NCBI GenBank assembly: GCA_002371465.1 | Contig: DFIU01000010.1 | Span: 177,512 to 241,511, forward strand | DNA from: Lachnospiraceae bacterium UBA3689 | Lineage (GTDB): Bacteria; Bacillota; Clostridia; Lachnospirales; Lachnospiraceae | Length of the DNA: 64,000 nucleotides | Direction of reading: 5' to 3' | Shown: piece after piece, positions 61,466-64,000 of the stretch | How positions within the stretch are numbered: position 1 is the first letter of the stretch | Layout of the letters: the number at the start of each line of letters is the position of its first letter | Translations under genes and position numbers: made by a program | The notes under the pieces: model-generated | What the model saw: the letters and a program-made list of their open reading frames with translations, nothing else | Told to the model about the DNA's origin: nothing | The model's database searches: none

Positions 61466-62508
61466 AAAAAAGAATACTGGCAGTTATCCTGTCGATCGGG
61501 ATGGCGGTATCCTTCCTTGGAGGGTGTACTCGTCACGCAACGAAGAAGCCGACGTCGGAAGTTGTCGATGTCGCCGAGACCGAAAAGTATGCCCTGATTC
61601 TAAACGGCAGCAACAACCAATATGAAAAGTTGATCGCCCAGGGATTTGAATCCGTCATGAAGGAGGCCAATAAGGACTATGTCGTGAAGACGCCCCGGGA
61701 CAGCCGGGCCCAGGACCAGGAAGAGTTTGTCAAGCAGCTGACGTGGGAAAAAGTATCCTGTATCGCCGTGGCGCCATTGGATGCGGCGGCTCTTGAAAAG
61801 CCGCTCAGGGCGGCGATGGACGCCGGTATCGATGTCTGCGCCTACGATACGCCGACGACACCGGACAGCCGGGAACTCTTCATTAACCAGACCGATACGG
61901 ACCAGATCGCGGTCACGCTGATGGACGCCGTTTTGGACCTGTCGGGCGGCATGGGGCAGTGGGCGATCCTGTCCTCCTCCTCGACGGCGGCAAACCAGAA
62001 TGAGTGGATCAACCGCATGAGGGAGACCATGAAGGATGACAAGTACAAGGGGCTGGAAATGGTCGAAGTCGCCTACGGCGATGACCAGTACCAGCGGGTT
62101 TACGACCAGACCAAGGCGCTGCTGCAGAACTATCCGGACTTAAAGACCATCTGTGTTCCCAGTACCGCGGAACTGCCTGCGGCGGCTGCGGCAGTCGAAG
62201 ACGCCAGGTCCCATGTCAAGCTGACCGGCTTCGGCCTGCCCTCCGAGATGGCGGACCACATCGGAGCCAATAAGGCAGTCCCCTATATGTACCTGTGGAA
62301 CCCGGACGATCTGGGCAGGCTGACCGCCTATGTTTCGGTCGCCCTCCACAACGGCAAGATTACCGGCGAACTGGGAGAGAAGTTCAAGGCAGGAGATATG
62401 GGAGAATTTGAAGTGACCCGGTCCGAGGACGAAGGAACCCAGGTCATCGTCGGTTCGCCTTATAAATTCGACCAGGACAACATTGAGAAGTGGAAGGATA
62501 TCTTTTAA
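61462..62508 (+). CDS. Sugar-type ABC substrate-binding lipoprotein (periplasmic binding protein family 1)
   Basis: The 348-residue lipoprotein has a signal peptide with the lipobox LGGC (Cys22) and a type 1 binding fold: YALILNGSNNQYEKLIAQGFE near 36, IAVAPLDAAALEKPLRAAMDAG near 94, and ICVPSTAELPAAAAAVEDA near 225. It resembles autoinducer-2/rhamnose/simple-sugar binding proteins. No ABC permease or ATPase gene is nearby, so it is an orphan receptor or works with a distant transporter. Its overlap with mscS and proximity to a DUF308 gene suggest a membrane-linked stress or osmolyte unit; this is inference. Confidence 0.82.
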   Translation: MKKRILAVILSIGMAVSFLGGCTRHATKKPTSEVVDVAETEKYALILNGSNNQYEKLIAQGFESVMKEANKDYVVKTPRDSRAQDQEEFVKQLTWEKVSCIAVAPLDAAALEKPLRAAMDAGIDVCAYDTPTTPDSRELFINQTDTDQIAVTLMDAVLDLSGGMGQWAILSSSSTAANQNEWINRMRETMKDDKYKGLEMVEVAYGDDQYQRVYDQTKALLQNYPDLKTICVPSTAELPAAAAAVEDARSHVKLTGFGLPSEMADHIGANKAVPYMYLWNPDDLGRLTAYVSVALHNGKITGELGEKFKAGDMGEFEVTRSEDEGTQVIVGSPYKFDQDNIEKWKDIF

Positions 62509-62522
62509 GCAGGAGGTCTTTT

Positions 62523-63257
62523 ATGAAAGATGAATCGGTTTTAAAGACAGTCAGAAACGTCACCCTGATCTTTGCCGTCCTCTATACGGTCCTGGGTATC
62601 GTCACCCTCCTCTTTTCCAAACAGGTGGTCAGCGTCCTGGGCTATCTTTTGGGGGCGGGGCTTGCTGCCTTCGGTCTCTACCGGCTCTTTCTCTATTTCA
62701 GGAGAAAGCGGACGGCACAGCTTTTAGCCTATGATCTTTTTGCCGGGGCGCTTCTGATCGCCTTTGGCGTCATCTGCCTGGTTTATCACAGCAAGGTGAC
62801 TGCTTACATTGCCATCATCTTCGGCATCTTGCTGCTGGCGGGCAGCATCATCAAGTTCCAAAACGCCATTGACCTGCAAAGAATCGGCTTATCCCACTGG
62901 GCTTTAGTCCTGCTTTTGGGGCTGGTCACGTTGGGGATGGGAGTCCTGCTTATTTTAAAGCCGGCTTTTATCGGCAGGTTTTACTTACTTGCGGCAGGGA
63001 TCTTTCTGGTATATGATGGTATCTCGGACTTCGCTATCGTCTTTTTGTTCGCCAAGAGGCGGCATCAGATCCGAAAAGAGGAGAAGCAAAGGGAGGAAGC
63101 TGATCCCACCCCCGCGTCCCCTGCAAAGGCGGAAGATCCCTTTACGATCGCGGATGGGGAGGAGACTTCTCAGGAAAAGCCTCCCGCAGAGAAGCCCTCT
63201 GAAACGGCGGCTTCCGGCTTAAACTTTGATCCTGAAACGGGGCAACCGTTGAAGTGA
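62523..63257 (+). CDS. DUF308/HdeD-family membrane protein
   Basis: The 244-residue protein has six hydrophobic segments (about 10-180) in the pattern of HdeD-like proteins, with the repeated motif LGYLLGAGLAAFGLYRLF and a second-half equivalent. A charged Pro/Glu/Lys-rich cytoplasmic tail (about 180-244) follows. HdeD proteins are linked to acid resistance in Gram-negatives; the function in Firmicutes is unknown. The ATG at 62523 lies behind GCAGGAGGTCTTTT; the frame from 62490 overlaps the lipoprotein gene and is rejected. Confidence 0.8.
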   Translation: MKDESVLKTVRNVTLIFAVLYTVLGIVTLLFSKQVVSVLGYLLGAGLAAFGLYRLFLYFRRKRTAQLLAYDLFAGALLIAFGVICLVYHSKVTAYIAIIFGILLLAGSIIKFQNAIDLQRIGLSHWALVLLLGLVTLGMGVLLILKPAFIGRFYLLAAGIFLVYDGISDFAIVFLFAKRRHQIRKEEKQREEADPTPASPAKAEDPFTIADGEETSQEKPPAEKPSETAASGLNFDPETGQPLK

Positions 63258-63287
63258 TAGATATATTGAAGGTAAGGAGAAATTTTT

Positions 63288-64000
63288 ATGGCACAAAATC
63301 CACAGAATCCTGAAAATTGCGCCCCCAGCGACTGCAGCAGCTGCAAGGCTAACTGCTCCAGCCGCAAGGGACCGGCGAGCTTTCTGGAACAGCCCAATAA
63401 AGGTACTCATGTTAAGAAGGTGATCGGGGTCGTCAGCGGCAAGGGCGGCGTCGGCAAGTCTATGGTCACCTCTTTGCTGGCGGTCGCCGCCAACAAGAGC
63501 GGCAAGAAAGTCGGCATCCTGGACGCCGATATCACAGGACCTTCCATTCCCAGAATGTTCGGGATCGAGGGGCAGGAGATGCTGGGAACCGAGAATGGTT
63601 TAAATCCGGCGCTTACAGCTGACGGCATCAAGGCTATGTCCATCAATTTGCTTTTGCCCAACAGCGAAGATCCGGTCATCTGGAGAGGGCCGGTCATTGC
63701 CGGAGCGGTCAAGCAGTTCTGGACCGACGTCATCTGGGGCGATCTGGACTATCTCTTCGTCGATATGCCGCCCGGAACCGGAGACGTCCCCCTGACGGTC
63801 TTCCAGTCCCTGCCCGTTGACGGTATCGTCATTGTCACCTCTCCCCAGGAACTGGTCTCCATGATCGTCGGCAAGGCGGCAAAGATGGCGGAGACCATGA
63901 ACATTCCGGTCCTGGGTCTGGTTGAGAACATGAGCTATGTCGAATGCCCCCACTGCGGAGAGAAGATCTATCTCTTCGGAGAGGGCAAGGCAAATGAAGT
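63288..64000 (+). CDS. Mrp/NBP35 family iron-sulfur carrier ATPase, N-terminal part
   Basis: The gene runs off the window end after about 237 residues. It starts with a Cys-rich stretch, CAPSDCSSCKANC, of the NBP35 type (cluster-binding cysteines), then the deviant Walker A VVSGKGGVGKS near 46-56 and LDADITGPSIP near 78. FVDMPPGTGDVPL near 155 and SYVECPHCGEK near 216 are also typical. Mrp proteins carry Fe-S clusters to target enzymes. The ATG follows GGTAAGGAGAAATTTTT. Confidence 0.93.
   Translation, partial: MAQNPQNPENCAPSDCSSCKANCSSRKGPASFLEQPNKGTHVKKVIGVVSGKGGVGKSMVTSLLAVAANKSGKKVGILDADITGPSIPRMFGIEGQEMLGTENGLNPALTADGIKAMSINLLLPNSEDPVIWRGPVIAGAVKQFWTDVIWGDLDYLFVDMPPGTGDVPLTVFQSLPVDGIVIVTSPQELVSMIVGKAAKMAETMNIPVLGLVENMSYVECPHCGEKIYLFGEGKANE

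Overview
The window is 64 kb of chromosome from a Gram-positive anaerobe of the class Clostridia, most like a moderately high-GC member of the Lachnospiraceae. This placement rests on gene content and order: rpoD-trmK-Nif3-nucleoside kinase-rnpB, an aspartate carbamoyltransferase with a PyrI subunit, pta-ackA-rpmF-plsX-acpP-rnc-smc-ftsY, the large 2-hydroxyacyl-CoA dehydratase activator, a polA lacking its proofreading motif, and LysA behind a rhomboid-fold protein. No species name can be read from the sequence. Most genes are on the + strand; pyrBI, aroC, hflX and the dehydratase-activator gene are on the - strand.

Layout. 0-6 kb: sigma factor tail, tRNA methyltransferase, Nif3, a TGS-linked nucleoside kinase, RNase P RNA and pyrBI. 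6-12 kb: a tightly overlapping ppx-ppk operon that also holds a guanine-deaminase-like protein with no metal ligands left. 12-17 kb: serC, DUF1015, a class V aminotransferase-like protein without the PLP lysine, and a degenerate GT39-like membrane protein. 17-20.7 kb: a metallo-beta-lactamase-fold protein, a lactonase-type beta-propeller and aroC. 20.7-24 kb: an AT-rich foreign-looking island (VanR-type regulator, VanZ-like protein, VanS-type kinase, a small membrane-protein fragment) bracketed by two imperfect 42-bp copies of what looks like the aroC/rhomboid intergenic promoter. 24-34 kb: rhomboid-lysA, tRNA-Leu(CAA), a small zinc-finger membrane protein with polA-coaE-walJ, an ACT protein with its UPF0210 partner, and tmcAL. 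34-44.5 kb: acetate production (pta, ackA), then L32, lipid synthesis, RNase III, SMC and FtsY, then ilvA. 44.7-50.5 kb: hflX and the 1429-residue activator on the - strand. 50.7-58.4 kb: tgt, yajC, leuB, ilvD, ilvB and serA. 58.5-64 kb: a glycogen-branching-enzyme-like protein with a broken active site, MscS, a substrate-binding lipoprotein, a DUF308 membrane protein and the start of an Mrp/NBP35 ATPase.

How the genes work together. The window carries pieces of amino-acid synthesis (serine, branched-chain, lysine, chorismate), pyrimidine synthesis, polyphosphate turnover, acetate fermentation and core information processing. Its most unusual property is a set of intact, full-length genes that keep their family fold but have lost catalytic residues: Ppx (Glu to Met), a guanine deaminase with all recognisable metal ligands replaced, a cysteine-desulfurase-like protein with Leu for the PLP lysine, a GT39-like protein, and a GH13 branching-enzyme-like protein missing the third catalytic Asp. 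These may be regulatory or scaffolding pseudoenzymes. The second notable feature is the Van-type island and its promoter duplication.

No CRISPR array, transposase, integrase, prophage gene, rRNA or T-box leader was recognised. All family assignments come from reading the translated sequence and were not tested by database search.
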